64,000 nt of DNA from Elgaria multicarinata webbii (taxonomy: Eukaryota > Chordata > Lepidosauria > Squamata > Anguidae). Positions 34,496 through 46,069 of the stretch are shown in pieces. Every line of letters begins with the position of its first letter. The first letter of the stretch is position 1. Under the pieces are notes generated by a model. The model ran no database searches. It was not told the DNA's origin and worked only from the letters and a program-made list of their open reading frames with translations. The position numbers and the translations under genes are program-made. Location: contig NC_086180.1 in assembly GCF_023053635.1 (NCBI RefSeq), forward strand, positions 7,259,206-7,323,205. The letters run 5' to 3'.

Positions 34496-35488
34496 ATGCC
34501 CAATGTTAAAAAAAAGATCAAAAGTTGGGAAAAGCTTAATAAACAAAAAAAGAAACCTTCAAATCATAATTTGGCTTACCTCTCCTTCCTGGGAAGTACA
34601 GCCCCTGGAGTTGAACAGGAAGAGGAAGATATAGACCCAGTCTCTTTGGATACAATACCAAATAAAGAAGGAAACATGGCAGAAGGGGGGAAAGAAAGTG
34701 GTAGTAACCCTCCCTCTTTAATGGAAATCAAGGCTATTATAGCAGAAAATAACATGATTATTTTTAAAAAAATGGATCAGCAAATGAGTGAATTCAGAAA
34801 ACAAATGCGTACTATTATGGATAAAACGATGGAAAATTCGGATAAGCTCAAAAAGATAGAGGCTAAAGTGGATCTGGACCAGAAGAAACAAGAGGCTTTC
34901 GAAAAATCAACTAATATACAATTTAAAGAATGGGAATTGCGTTTGATCGCCTTGGAAGATCAATCTCGTAGATCTTCGCTTCGAATAAAGCAGCTGAAGG
35001 AGACGCAAGGAGAAGATCTTAGAGAAATTATCGTGAACTGGTTCAAGGAGCTGACGCCTGACATTCCAATAGATGGATCGGATCTGGACCGAGTCCACCG
35101 TGTGGGGGGGAAAAACTACAAAGGGACTAGAGACATATTGGTGAAATTTGGCAACTATTACAAAAAAGAGCAAATTATGAAAGAATTGAGATCTAAGGTT
35201 CAGATACAGTGTAAAGGCAAACCAGTGCAAATTTATAATGATCTTTCTCAACGCACATTAAATTGGAGACGTAGTCTTAAACCAATAACGGAAACATTAA
35301 TGAAGAATAAAATTCCTTATGCATGGGGTTACCCGGTTTTCTTAAGATTTACATATGGGAGGAGGGAATACAGAGTAACCTCATTGGATCAAGGTAAAGA
35401 TTTGCTGAAGAGGCTGGGTCTGGATGGGGAAGCAGATGGGGCTGGAGTGGGTGGGGGAGGGAATGAGGCTGGGACATCTGGAGAGTAA
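34496..35488 (+). CDS. L1 ORF1 protein (RNA-binding, 330 aa)
   Basis: ORF1p binds L1 RNA and forms trimers in the retrotransposition particle. The N-terminal part is basic and lysine-rich. Residues about 75-160 are helical with a coiled-coil look (MDQQMSEFRKQMRTIMDK). Then comes the RRM-like domain marked by RRSSLRIKQLKE and RVHRVGGKN, followed by the C-terminal domain with DLSQRTLNWRRSLKPITETL. Length and order match vertebrate L1 ORF1p. The C-terminus is Gly-rich. The ATG at 34496 is the first in frame. The frame is intact. Confidence 0.9.
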   Translation: MPNVKKKIKSWEKLNKQKKKPSNHNLAYLSFLGSTAPGVEQEEEDIDPVSLDTIPNKEGNMAEGGKESGSNPPSLMEIKAIIAENNMIIFKKMDQQMSEFRKQMRTIMDKTMENSDKLKKIEAKVDLDQKKQEAFEKSTNIQFKEWELRLIALEDQSRRSSLRIKQLKETQGEDLREIIVNWFKELTPDIPIDGSDLDRVHRVGGKNYKGTRDILVKFGNYYKKEQIMKELRSKVQIQCKGKPVQIYNDLSQRTLNWRRSLKPITETLMKNKIPYAWGYPVFLRFTYGRREYRVTSLDQGKDLLKRLGLDGEADGAGVGGGGNEAGTSGE

Positions 35489-35780
35489 GAGAATTGTTAA
35501 TTATGTTGGAGATAATTGCAAATAAAAATGCTAATATAGAGACCTGCCGGCCAGGCACAGCACTGCCTCCCCCCTCCCCCTTTAAAGTAGATGGCTGGAG
35601 TATTAGACTCACGGGGATATGGGGGGGGGATTAGAGTGGGGGGGTGGGGAGGGGGGGAAGGTAGGGGAGGAGGGATCGGGGTAGGAGGGTGTGGGTTTTA
35701 TGTATGGAGTTTGTGTTTTTATGTAAGCAAGTTTGAATTGCTGAGCACAAGGGATCAGAAGAGATTTCAAAAGGGTGATT
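35489..35780 (+). other. G-rich spacer between L1 ORF1 and ORF2
   Basis: The spacer of about 290 bp includes repeated runs of 4-8 G at 35620-35690 on the sense strand, able in principle to form G-quadruplexes. It could affect ORF2 translation or reverse transcription. No function is shown by the sequence. Confidence 0.6.
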
Positions 35781-38700
35781 ATGGATAAAAAGATAAAGGT
35801 ATCAACACTCAATGTTAAAGGTTTAGGGGCAGTCGTGAAAAGGAAGAGAATAGAACAAATGCTAAATAAAGAGGGATCAGATATTATAATGATCCAAGAG
35901 ACACACCAAGGCTCCGAGAATTCGAATATGATAAAATTAAAGTGGTTAGCCTATTATGAAAAATCATTAGGGACATCAAAAAAAAATGGAGTGGCCACTT
36001 TGATTTCAAAAAAAAGTGGGTTTATATTAGAAGAGGTAAAAAAGGATGACAAGGGTAGATATCTTATGTTAAAAGGTAAAATTGAGGGAAAGGTTTATAC
36101 TTTGATTAATGTTTATGCCCCAAATGAGAGGCATAGAGAGTTTTTTATAAAGCTGTTCAAAGAAATAGAAGAATTTAAGGAGGGGTATGCATTATTAGCT
36201 GGGGATTTTAATATGGTTATGGATAATAAAAGGGACAGGTCAAATCCCACTAATGCTGAAAAGAGGAACAATATGACTATATTGAATAAATTAGTAAAAG
36301 AAAATGATTATTTAGATTCGTGGCGCTTACTTTACGGGAATAGGCCTGGATTTTCATACTTTTCCCCAGTTCATCATGCATACTCCAGGATAGATTATAT
36401 ATTTGTTTCAAAAGACTTTGCAACGAGGATTTGTAAAATGGAAATGGGGGTAATAAAAGTAACCGATCATGCCTTGTTAAGTTTAGAATTTACAGTTAAG
36501 AAAGATTATAAAGAGGCATATAGATGGAAGTTGAACACAAAGATATTGAAATACAATAAAATAGTAGATAAAATTCGGAAGGAACTGTCGGAGGCATGGG
36601 AAATTAATGAAAAAGGAGGAACAGCTGGGTCAGTCATTTGGGACACCATGAAGGCTGTAGCAAGAGGAATCTGTATTAGAGAAACATGTAGTTTAAAAAG
36701 ACAACAACGTGCAGAACAGGAAAAGTTAGAGATAGAAATTAAAAACTTGGAGGAAAGATATTGGCGAAGTAAAGATAAATATAAATTAGTGGAAATACAA
36801 GCTAAGAAGAAACAATTAGAAAACTTAAATATAGAAGAGATTCAAAAGAATTTAATGTATATGAAAAGGGAATATTTTGAAAACAGTGATAAGAACTCGA
36901 GGTTGCTTGCCAAGCTCACACAAAAAGAAAAAGGGAGGAATGGGATAGAAACGTTGAAAGATAGTCGAGGGAATTATTGTCATGCAATGAAAGCTAAAAT
37001 AAAAATTTTTCAGGAATTTTATCAGGAATTGTACAAGGGTAAAGAAATTCAACAAGAAAAGGTGGAGGAGTATATTGGAAGGTTTATAAAGAAGGAAATA
37101 AAATCAGAATATAAGGAGTTAATGGAGTCAGTAATAACTCAAAGAGAAGTTGAAGAAGTTATTGATAAGTTAAAAGTGGGTAAATCACCAGGAGCAGATG
37201 GTTTGGGTCCAGAATATTATAAGGTCTTCAAAGATTGTTTAGTTCCAAAATTAATGGAACTTTATAATAGGATATTATCAGGAGAGAAGATACCTGAATC
37301 ATGGGAACATTCAGTGATAATTCTGATCCCAAAACCAGATAAAGATTTGACTAATCCTGATTCTTATAGACCTATTTCTTTAATAAATCAGGATGCTAAA
37401 ATTTTTACATCTATTATGGCCAAACGATTAAATAAATTTTTGGCAGAATATATAGGAGCAGATCAATGTGGGTTTGTGGTAGGAAGACATATGCATAATT
37501 TAGTGGGTAGAGTTTTAAATGTAATAAATGTAATAAAAAAAGCAAATATTAAGGCAGGTATTATGGCATTAGATATTTTTAAAGCTTTTGATTGTGTGAG
37601 CTGGCAGGCACTAAAGAGTATTATAGATAAATTGGGATTTGGAAATAAATTTAAAAATGTAATAGAACAGTTATATTCCCAAAATACGGCGGTAGTGGTG
37701 GTAAATGACGGACTTACTGAAAAGATACGACTAGCCAGAGGAACAAGACAAGGATGTCCGCTCTCGCCGGTCCTTTTTGTAATGGTTATGGAAGTTTTGG
37801 CGAAGGCACTAAGGGAGGATAAAGAATTAGAAGGAATTGGAGAGGTAAGGGAGATAAAGCTAAACATGTTTGCGGATGATACTTTATTGACCATTAAGAA
37901 TCCATTAAGAAAATTAGAAAGAATTAAATATCAGTTGAGGGAATTTGAGGAAATTACAGGGTTAAAAATAAATTGGTCTAAATCAGAGATGATGTTGTTT
38001 AACTATACTAAGAAGGAAGAAAAGGATTGGGAATTTAAGGGGATGGAATTGAAAGTTAAGAATGAGATTAAATACTTGGGAATTAAAATTACAAAAAATC
38101 TAGAGAATTTAGAAAGGGAAAATTTAACGAGGTTAAAGAAGGAGGTATTAGAGAAATTGGAGAAATATAAAAGATTAAATTTATCTTGGTTTGGGAGAAT
38201 AGCTTTGATAAAAATGAAGATATTAGCTAAAATTAATTTCGTATTTAGGATGTTACCTATAAAAATATCAGAAACCGAGATAAAAAGTTGGCAAAATATT
38301 ATTAATAAATATTGTAATGGAGAAAAGAGAGCAAGAGTGAATAAAAATAATTGGTACCTAAGCCAAAAAAAGGGGGGAATGGGTCTCCCAAACATAAAAT
38401 TATACTACGTAGCAAATAGATTAAGACATGTTGTAGAAGCAATTATGGGAGTAGGAGATTTATACTGGATGGAAGAAAAAATCATAAGTAAGGTAGAGAT
38501 GAATCTGGAGAATGTTTTTTTTAAAGATGGAGGAAGAAAATGGATTGGAAGTATAGATAATCCACTCCTGAGGACTCAATGGGAAATTTGGAGCAAATTT
38601 AAAGGGAAGCTGCTTCCGAGCAACTCTCCCTTAGCACCGATAATAATGTTAAAGAATTTCCCAGAGGATCTAAAGGGTAGATTATGTAAAATATTAAAAG

Positions 38701-39623
38701 AGAAAAATAAAATAAAATTAAAGGATTGGGTAAGAGATATTAAAACAAGAGAAGATATGGAAAATTTGTTAAAGGAGAAGAAGCTATCTTGGCTAGAATA
38801 TGGTCAATTAGAACAATGGAATAAAAAGTGGATTAAAGATAATAGAATGTGCAGAAAGATGACGAGGTTTGAAGAATTAGTAGTAAGTAAGGAGAAAGGA
38901 AAAGGAGGTAGTATAGTTTCAAAAGGATTAATGAGTGAAATATATAAAATATTGTTAGAGAAGGAGTTTAGAGAGAATACAGAGAAAGTGATTTGGGAAT
39001 CAGATTTGAAGATACAAATAGGGCGACAGAGCTGGGAGGGACTATGGAAACAAAGAGTGTTGAGAAGTTTATCAGTAAGAATAAAGGAGAATTATTTTAA
39101 AATTTTATGGAGGTGGTACCTAACCCCGGTTAGATTGAACAAGATAAGTGATCAACATTCAGCAAATTGTTGGAGAGGATGTGGGGAAAAAGGAACGTAT
39201 TTACATATGTGGTGGCAATGCAAATATGTACAAAGATTATGGAAGATGGTGTTCTCAGAAATCGAAGAAATAGTGGGAATGAAAATAGAACAAACACCAA
39301 AAATAGCATTGCTGTCACTATTTGAAGATATAAAGTGTGGAAAAGGAACTATAGAGCTGATATCGAGTTTGTTGGTTGCAGCATGATTGATGATAGCTAG
39401 GAACTGGAAGATCCAAGGGGAATATTCTATTGAGGAGTGGTATAAAGTAGTATGGGACATAGCCATTAATGATAAACTGACATGTAATATTAAGTGGAGA
39501 AAAGGCGTAACTAAAATAAATGAGTTCGAAGGAATTTGGAAACAGTTCCTAGTGTTCGTGTTTACTAAGGGAGATGGGAAACCACCATCAGAAGAAACGA
39601 TTAGATTTTGGACTCAAGAATGA
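35781..39623 (+). CDS. L1 ORF2: endonuclease-reverse transcriptase, one internal stop
   Basis: ORF2p nicks target DNA and reverse-transcribes L1 RNA there. The AP-like endonuclease comes first: TLNVKGLG, IQETHQGSE, LLAGDFNMVMD, SRIDYIFVS and TDHALLSLEF. The RT follows: ILIPKPDKD, RPISLINQDAKI, GIMALDIFKAFDCV, GTRQGCPLSPVLF and the catalytic MFADDTLL. The C-terminal CCHC-type cluster is CWRGCGEKGTYLHMWWQC. The frame has 1281 codons, close to the L1 norm. A single TGA at 39384-39386 interrupts it 79 codons before the natural stop; the related copy at 47.5 kb has Arg there, so a C-to-T change at a CGA or an AGA-to-TGA change fits. ATG at 35781 is taken as start; an in-frame GTG lies 6 bp upstream. 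Confidence 0.93.
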
Positions 39624-39870
39624 TCCCGAGGTGGGGGGTGCACTTTTATGTTAAGAATGAAAATGTTGTAGTGTGATAAGGCATATGTAATAGTTTTTGA
39701 TATTTGTACTCAACAATTATTCAATATGTATGAAGCAGATATTTGATGTATTTCTTTTTCTTATTGTGTTTGTTTCAATTATATTTTGGAAATGTTCATT
39801 TATGTTTATATAGTGTTGAAAATGAATAAAAATTATTAAAAAAAAAAAAAAAAAGAAAAGCTTTGTAGGT

Positions 39871-40834
39871 CAACAGGAGAAGTTTATATTGGATTCTGAA
39901 GTGAATTGGAAGCCAATGAAGAGATTTCAGCAGTGGAGTAACATGGTCAGAGCGGCGAGCCAAGAAGATGATCTTAGCAGCAGAGTGGTGAACAGAAACC
40001 AACGGACTGATGTGAGAAGAAGGAAGGCCAGTGAGAAGAAGGTTGCAGTAGTCCAACCGAGAAATAACCAATGCATGAACAAGAGTCTTGGCAGAAGAGA
40101 CAGACAAAAATGATCGAATCCTGGCAATATTATACAGGAAAAAACGACAAGATTTAGCTACTGCCTCAATATGAGGAATAAAGGAGAGCGAGGAGTCAAA
40201 TATAAAGCCAAGGCTACGAGCTTCCTTGACCGAAGTAAGCGTAACATCATTGACAGTAAGAGAGAATGAGAGATGAGGAGAAGGTTTAGGAGGAAAAACA
40301 AGCAATTCAGTCTTTGCCATATTAAGTTTCAAACGACGATCAATCAGCCAAGCTGAGATATCTGAAAGACATGCCGAGATACGATCGTGAACATCAGGAG
40401 AAAGTTCCGGAGATGACAGATATAGTTGTGTATCATCGGCGTACAGATGATATTGGAGGCCATGAGATTGAATAAGCTTGCCCAAGGGCAACATGTATAA
40501 GGCAAAGAACAACGGGCCAAGCACCGAGCCTTGCGGAACCCCTACTGAAAGGGGAAAGGAGGAAGACGAGCTGCCATTAGCCAACACGCTGAAAGAGCGA
40601 CCCGCTAGATAGGAGGCAAACCAGTTATAGACAGAGCCACAAAATCCAAGGTCATGAAGGGAATCTAAGAGAAGATCATGATCAACCGTGTCAAAGGCTG
40701 CAGTTAGATCAAGGAGAATAAGAACGGAATAATGGCCTTTAGACTTGGCAGTAAGGAGATCATTGGTGATCTTAGTAAGGGCTGTTTCGGTGGAATGCAG
40801 AGGACGGAATCCAGATTGAAAAGGATTAGGAAAC
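39871..40834 (-). mobile_element. L2 LINE, 5' part (split by L1)
   Basis: The minus strand codes [34 protein letters not shown] and [20 protein letters not shown]. Upstream sequence ('gcctttgacacggttgatca' in reverse) codes the AFDTVDH motif. It is 5' truncated near 40834, against another L2 fragment. One L2 was thus interrupted by the L1 at 33872-39854. Confidence 0.9.
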
Positions 40835-40882
40835 TAATTGGCAGCCTGTGAACAGATTTTAAAACTGGTGTAATGTGGTCAC
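40835..40882 (-). mobile_element. Second L2 fragment, left of LTR fossil
   Basis: The 48 bp, reading on the minus strand as [16 protein letters not shown], match 15436-15482 and continue at 43753 across the inserted LTR element. Confidence 0.8.
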
Positions 40883-43752
40883 TGCCACATTTTTGTGCCT
40901 CAGCTTTGGATCTTAAAACTTCCAAGCTGGGATCATTTCCTGTGTTTAAAGCAAACGTGGTATCAGTTTTTGCAACGATGCTTCTTGGCTCAGCAGTTCC
41001 TTCAGCTGGGTTGCTAGGCAACTGCAGAGGCATGCCCTCAGTTTCTCCAGATTCGCTACAATTGTCTGACAAGCCTTCCACTGCTGCTTGGGAATGTGTA
41101 ATAATAAAAACTTTTCTACCTTCTAACCTCATAATATCAGTACCTAGGATTAGAGGTTCCTCCTGACAGGAATTAACACCTAAAATACATTTCCCTGTGA
41201 CTCCCCTCCATGTAACCTCCATCTTGGCTACAGGAATTTCAATTATGTGCCCTGTCACAGGTTTGATGTTAATTTTTCTGTGAGGAATAATCTCCCTCCT
41301 CACAAGGTCTCCTCTAATCAGAAATAAACAAGCTCTAGTATCTAGAATAGCTTTATGCTTTTTTCCATTTATTAAAACGTCTTCCCACACTAATGTGTAA
41401 CACTGGGAACTTTGGAGATGTTCAGCATCTTTATTTATATCCACTCTCCTTACTGAGGTACTTTTCTCTTCCCTCAGCCTGGGACATTGTGGTCTAATAT
41501 GCCCCACGAACCCACAATGAGGGCATGTGAGGTCTGTATTTCCAAACATAGGTTTGGTGGTGTTTCCCGCCTTTTCTGTTGGCAACTGATTTTTATTTAC
41601 TTCAGCCTCCTTTTTACTCCCATTAGGTTTATACCCTGGTTTAATATTATTTTCTTTAGGAGACTTGCTGGTCATATGATAGCCCCGGTTTAAGGAAAAT
41701 TGATCAGCCAGGGAAGCTGCATCTTGATAAGTTTTTGAGTCTCTATCTCTCACCAGCAATCTTATTTCTTGAGGGATTTGAAAAATTAATTGATCTTTAA
41801 TCATCAGATCAACTAAATCTTGTTTGGTTTTCACCTCAGCACAGGTGGTCCATTTCTCAAAATGATCTGCTAACTTGTGTCCTAACTCCACAAGAGATTT
41901 GGATGACACAGCATTAAGGCTTCTAAATTTCTTCCGGAAATACTCAGGCCCATAGCGAAATCTTTTATAAACTGCTGTTTTAAATGAGGCAAAATCTAAA
42001 GCTTCCCCCACAGGAAAACTGTTATAAATTTCAGCCAGGTCTCCCTTGGTCAAGTTAGGGATAAACTTCATATAATCTTGTGGCTTTACTTCCCACATCA
42101 TGGCTGCCTTTTCAAAGGTATTGAAGAAAATTTGGGGATCTTGCCCCTCAACATAAGGGGTAAAGTCTGTAGGAGATAATTTGGGAGGTCTAGCCCCTTC
42201 CTCAATTCTCCTCTGATCTTCCCACTCAAATTTTCTCTTTTCCAAAGCAAGTCGTTCTAGCTCCAGCTCTCTATCTTTTTCTCTTAATCTTATTTCTGCC
42301 TCACGATCTTTTTCCCTCAGCCTTTCTTGTTGTTCTATCTCAGCTCTCTTCAATTTAATCTTTTCTAATTCAAGTTGTCTATTAGCCTCCTGTTGCTCTC
42401 TTTGTTGTTTTAATTTCTCTATTTCTAGCTGAATGTATTGAGGAGACATTTCTACAGGCACTTGCCTCAGAGGATTTACCTCAGTTTCACCTGCAGCATG
42501 AACTCTGTAATATTCTATAAGAGCCCATTTCATTTCATCAACTGACTTTCCTTCAGTTGTCAAATTTAAACGTTTACATCTGTCTGACAGAGCATCTTTC
42601 TTCAACCCTAAGATCTCCATCGTTAATAGACAGAGACTTAACTTTAATAAATAAAATGGTACTGGGAGTTTTCAATTGAGGTCAGGAGTGGTAAACTTTA
42701 TATTTTATAATATGTATCTCACCACAGACAAAAATATCCTGTCAGAGAATTGTATCAGCGCAACCTCTGACTTAGGTAATATGTAACTTTCACAGCTAAG
42801 GACCTCAGAGGTGCTTTACAGTAACCACCCTCTGTCCTGTTCACAAATAAAATCCATTTTGACTTCTGTCACTATAAATGAACAGAGTCTACTTCGGATC
42901 CCGACGCTGCTACCACTTATTATGCCACGACACAGGCGCTGAACAACAGACCTTACCACTACCACCACTTCTTATGGGGCGACACAAGCTCTGAACACCA
43001 GACCCGGCCGAGGCTACTCCCTGCTCAAGCCAAGCACCACTGCTTGATACGCCTGAGGCAAGGGATAAAACCTACCTTCCTCCAAACTATGTGGAGAAAG
43101 GGGTTTAAAATTGGAGAATGGATTTTAATTTATATAATAATGTGTTGTGAGTTATATCTGCTTAGGTGAATGATTGTCAGAGTGGGTGTTATATGTGTAA
43201 ACTTAAGATGATAAATGCCAAACAGACACGTGGGATTTTTGTGGTAGTTTTAAAAACAAAACAATCAAAATTTATTTTTAAAAGTTCATAAGCTTTGTTT
43301 CAAATAACAACATTTAAAAACCTTTTTGAAACCTTTCATACAATCCGGTCACTCATTCACATTCGCACTTTCCTTTTTCTCACACAATCACTCTTGAACT
43401 TTCTTTATTATCAGTATTGATTAATATACTTCCACTATGTGCACACCACACCCTAAAGACACCACTCACTACACTGACCCTCAAATTTCCCAGAACTTAA
43501 GTACCATAAATACAGAGAGCACTACAGACTCTAAGAGTCCCTAACAAGTCTCCCTGGAAAGAACAAGAACAAGAACTAGAACAGTACAGAACAGAACAGA
43601 ACTCTCAATCCCCTCCGTCCTTCCCTTATATATCACTCCTCTCCCCTCCCAAGACATTCTAACTCCGCCCACTCAGGCCAACATTCTAAAAACCACAGAC
43701 TTACACACAGCAGACATACATTTGGAATTGACTTGTGGGGTGTAACGCCTCA
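40883..43752 (-). mobile_element. LTR retroelement fossil (Ty3/gypsy, Gmr1-like) with SCAN-like gag
   Basis: It begins TG and ends CA between 5-bp direct repeats gtcac (40878-40882, 43753-43757) inside an L2. Parts on the minus strand are as follows. A probable 5' LTR lies at about 43752-42923, with a TATATAAG box and AATAAA-type signals. A putative primer site lies near 42915. A gag-pro frame runs from 42620. The gag has a long charged coiled coil (about residues 65-150), a capsid-like part, a segment at about 215-306 resembling the SCAN domain (LVDLMIKDQLIFQIPQEIRL), a CCHC knuckle (CPHCGFVGHIRPQC) and a protease-like stretch. No RT or integrase is seen and no second LTR, so it is incomplete. 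SCAN is known to derive from Gmr1-like gags. It is broken or non-autonomous, and fairly young because gag is long and open. Confidence 0.75.
42923..43752 (-). repeat. Probable 5' LTR of the Gmr1-like fossil
   Basis: The outer end is fixed by the 5-bp target repeat. The inner end is inferred from a tgccac terminus just before the possible primer site (tggtagcagcg on the minus strand). The same tgccac starts the other end of the element at 40883. Confidence 0.5.
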
Positions 43753-44385
43753 GTCACCCCTAGGTGTACTGGTGACCAGCCTGGCTGCCATATTTTGAAC
43801 TAGTTGAAGTTTCCGGACTAGGCACACAGGTAGCCCTATGTAGAGCGCATTGCAGAAGTTGAGCCTCGAAGTTACCAGCACGTGCACTACCGTCTTTAGA
43901 TCTTCTCAGTGTGAGGGGTGGACCTCAGTGTGCGGGGTGGACTGTATGGGAGAAGGCGATCCCGCAGGTAACTTGGACGCAAGCCATGTAGGGCTTTAAA
44001 GGAAATAACCAACACTTTATACCTCACCTGGAAACTAATTGGCAGCTAGTGAAGAGATTTTAAGACTGGTGTAATGTGATCACCCCTAGCCTGGCTGCCC
44101 TATTTTGAACTAGTTGAAGTTTTCGGACTAGGCACAAAGGTAGCCCTATGTAGAGCGCATTGCAGAAGTTGAGCCTCGAAGTTACCAGCACGTGCACTAC
44201 CGTCTTTAGATCTTCTGACTCTAGGAAGGGGCGCAGCTGGCATATCAGCCCAAGCTGATAGTAGGTACTCCTGGCCGTCGCATCTATCTGGGCTGTCATT
44301 TGGAGCAATGGATCCAGAAGCACCCCCAAGCTGCAAACATAGTCTTTCAGGGGGAGTGTAGTAGTATGCTTGCAGTATGCTTGAT
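43753..44385 (-). mobile_element. L2 fragments, right of LTR fossil, partly repeated in tandem
   Basis: The minus strand codes YYQLGLICQLRPFLESEDLK and NFCNALYIGLPLC. The same portion occurs twice: 43757-43905, and again 44085-44220 within a longer piece that starts at 43915. Either two L2 insertions or an internal duplication explains it. Confidence 0.8.
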
Positions 44386-44719
44386 CTCAGTAAGCCCCTT
44401 GGTGTGGATTTTGTTTTGTCCCACTAATACTGTCTGGACTGCTGTCCATCACTTGGAAGTTTAAGAATGGCAGCTCTAGACAAGGTCTGCACCATTGTGG
44501 TGCTCCACCACCACACAATCTTAGTTTTGGCAGGTTTGCTGTGGCTTCCACTGCAGCATTAAGTAGGAGAAATTCTTTTCTAAATATAGCTAACTGCATC
44601 TTGCCACATCCTGAAGACAGGAAGCAATCAATTTCTCCGGAGACAAGAAAATGGAAGTAGTCAAGCACATATCCCATGTGTCTGGTTTCCATTGGAGTTG
44701 GAATGCTGGGAGAGTACTG

Positions 44720-44866
44720 GGGCCCTTTCCACACCTAAGGATTATCCCAGGAAAATGGAGGGATCGTTGCTGCCTACTCCCGGGATCCCCTGTGTGTCAT
44801 TTGGATGCACAAGGATGATCCTGGGACAATCCCGGGGGGAAAGGCAGGTATAGAAATGGCCTGGGT
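44720..44866. repeat. MITE-like segment
   Basis: 'ggggccctttccacacctaa' with inner inverted pieces ('cccgggatcc', 'gggacaatcccggg') and a tail 'ggtatagaaatggcctgg' is typical of small DNA-transposon derivatives. The superfamily is not determined. Confidence 0.35.
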
Positions 44867-44867
44867 C

Positions 44868-45212
44868 AGGGAATGCTGGCGCATAGTTAAATTATGGAAC
44901 TCACTACCACAAGATATAGTGATGGCCACCAATATGGATGGCATCAAAAAGGGGTTGCATAAATTCCTGGAGGCAAAGGCTATCAATGGCTACTAGCCCT
45001 GATAGTTGTATGCTATCCACAGAATTTGCGGCAATAAGCTTCTGTGCCCCCAGTTGCTGGGGAACATGGGTGGGAGGGTGCTGTTGCACCATGTCTTGTT
45101 TTGTTGGTCCCTGGCCGACGGCTGGTTGGCCACTGTGTGACAGAGTGCTGGACTAGATGGACCCTTGGTCTGACCCAGCATGGCACTTTTTATGTTCTTA
45201 TGACTAGGTATC
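44868..45212 (+). repeat. CR1-like LINE 3' end
   Basis: The end of the ORF reads VKLWNSLPQDIVMATNMDG and KFLEAKAINGY, followed by a 3' UTR ending 'catggcactttttatgttctta'-type sequence. It belongs to the same subfamily as 8835-9155. Confidence 0.75.
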
Positions 45213-45365
45213 AAACCCTTCTTCCTGATGTACTAGTTTTCTATTTGCAAGGAATTTTGTGGAGGGAAGGAGCATTCAGTCATGGGAAACTCCCAGACAG
45301 TCTGAAATTCTACAACTTCAGGGACATGTAGACCTGTGAGACATCCCTCTGTTTGTCAAATCCTA

Positions 45366-45680
45366 TAATACAGGGATGGGCAACTTCTGGCCTTCCAGAC
45401 AGTGTAGGCTGGGAGTTCCAATGTCAGTGGAATGATGAATCCGCTCCGGGTTTCAGTCAGAACCAGACAGAACTCTAAAGGAGCTCTCCGAAGTGATAGC
45501 TCTTTACATTTCTGACTGGTTCTAACTGAAACCTGGAGCAGATTCATTGCCCCACTGACTCTGGAACCAACAGCCTCCACTCGCTCCAGATGTTTCAACT
45601 TACAACTCTCATTGGCCTAAACCAACAGAGCGAATGGTGAAGCATGATGGGAGCTGAAGGCCAAAACATCTGGAGGGTAT
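45366..45680. repeat. Old DNA-transposon-like repeat
   Basis: It starts 'tacagggatgggcaacttct' and ends with the mirrored 'gatgggagctgaaggcc' and 'catctggagggtat'. The inverted-end layout fits a hAT-like MITE; no target repeat was verified. Confidence 0.4.
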
Positions 45681-46069
45681 ATCGTTATTTGACGAAATGC
45701 ACTCTGCACGTGCTCTGTTCCGAGTATTCCAGTGCTGAGCCCTGACCTTGCAAGCAAATGCCAAGGGTGAGCTCTGGCCAGGTGTGAATCTACTCAGCTT
45801 CCTTGACAAGCCTTCTGCTGATGCAGCGTCTGGCCAACCTGTTCTCAAGTATCATTCGGTGGCGAGGGACCACTGGAAGTTCCTTCCCTTTGGTCTCAGG
45901 AACCAACCCACCCTATGGCTGGCTGCACTGTCAGCATATAAGAAATGGACTTTGTGCATCCATTACTGACAGTGGTGGTTTAAATATTTATAGCATTTGC
46001 TAATAAATGGTCTGTGGTAGGTGCACTGAATTCTTTGCTGGGCAACAACAGCTTTAGTTTACAGTAACC
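45681..46069 (+). other. Unassigned stretch with a small open frame
   Basis: A 73-codon frame (45748-45969) is followed by 'aataaatgg' at about 46000, but no family, splice pattern or homolog is recognised. Chance or an unknown LINE end is as likely as a gene. Confidence 0.25.

Larger units (their letters stand above)
33872..39854 (+). mobile_element. Full-length L1 LINE, about 6 kb, nearly intact
   Basis: The 5' end is ggggggcggagcttgg and the 3' end a poly-A at 39837-39854. Identical 16-bp target duplications (gaaaagctttgtaggt) lie at 33856-33871 and 39855-39870. It has a 5' UTR of about 620 bp, ORF1, a G-rich spacer, ORF2, and a 3' UTR ending 'atgaataaaaattatt'. It sits inside an L2. Only one stop codon disrupts ORF2. 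Perfect target repeats and open frames mark it as young; its presence in only some individuals is possible. Confidence 0.93.

Noticed and set aside
37463-37894. Minus-strand frames inside L1 ORF2 (also 34907-35251, 38003-38395)
   Set aside because: They are shadows of the L1 frames on the plus strand.
45748-45969. 73-codon frame as a small gene
   Set aside because: No homolog, splice context or Kozak-type support is seen. It is left as unassigned.
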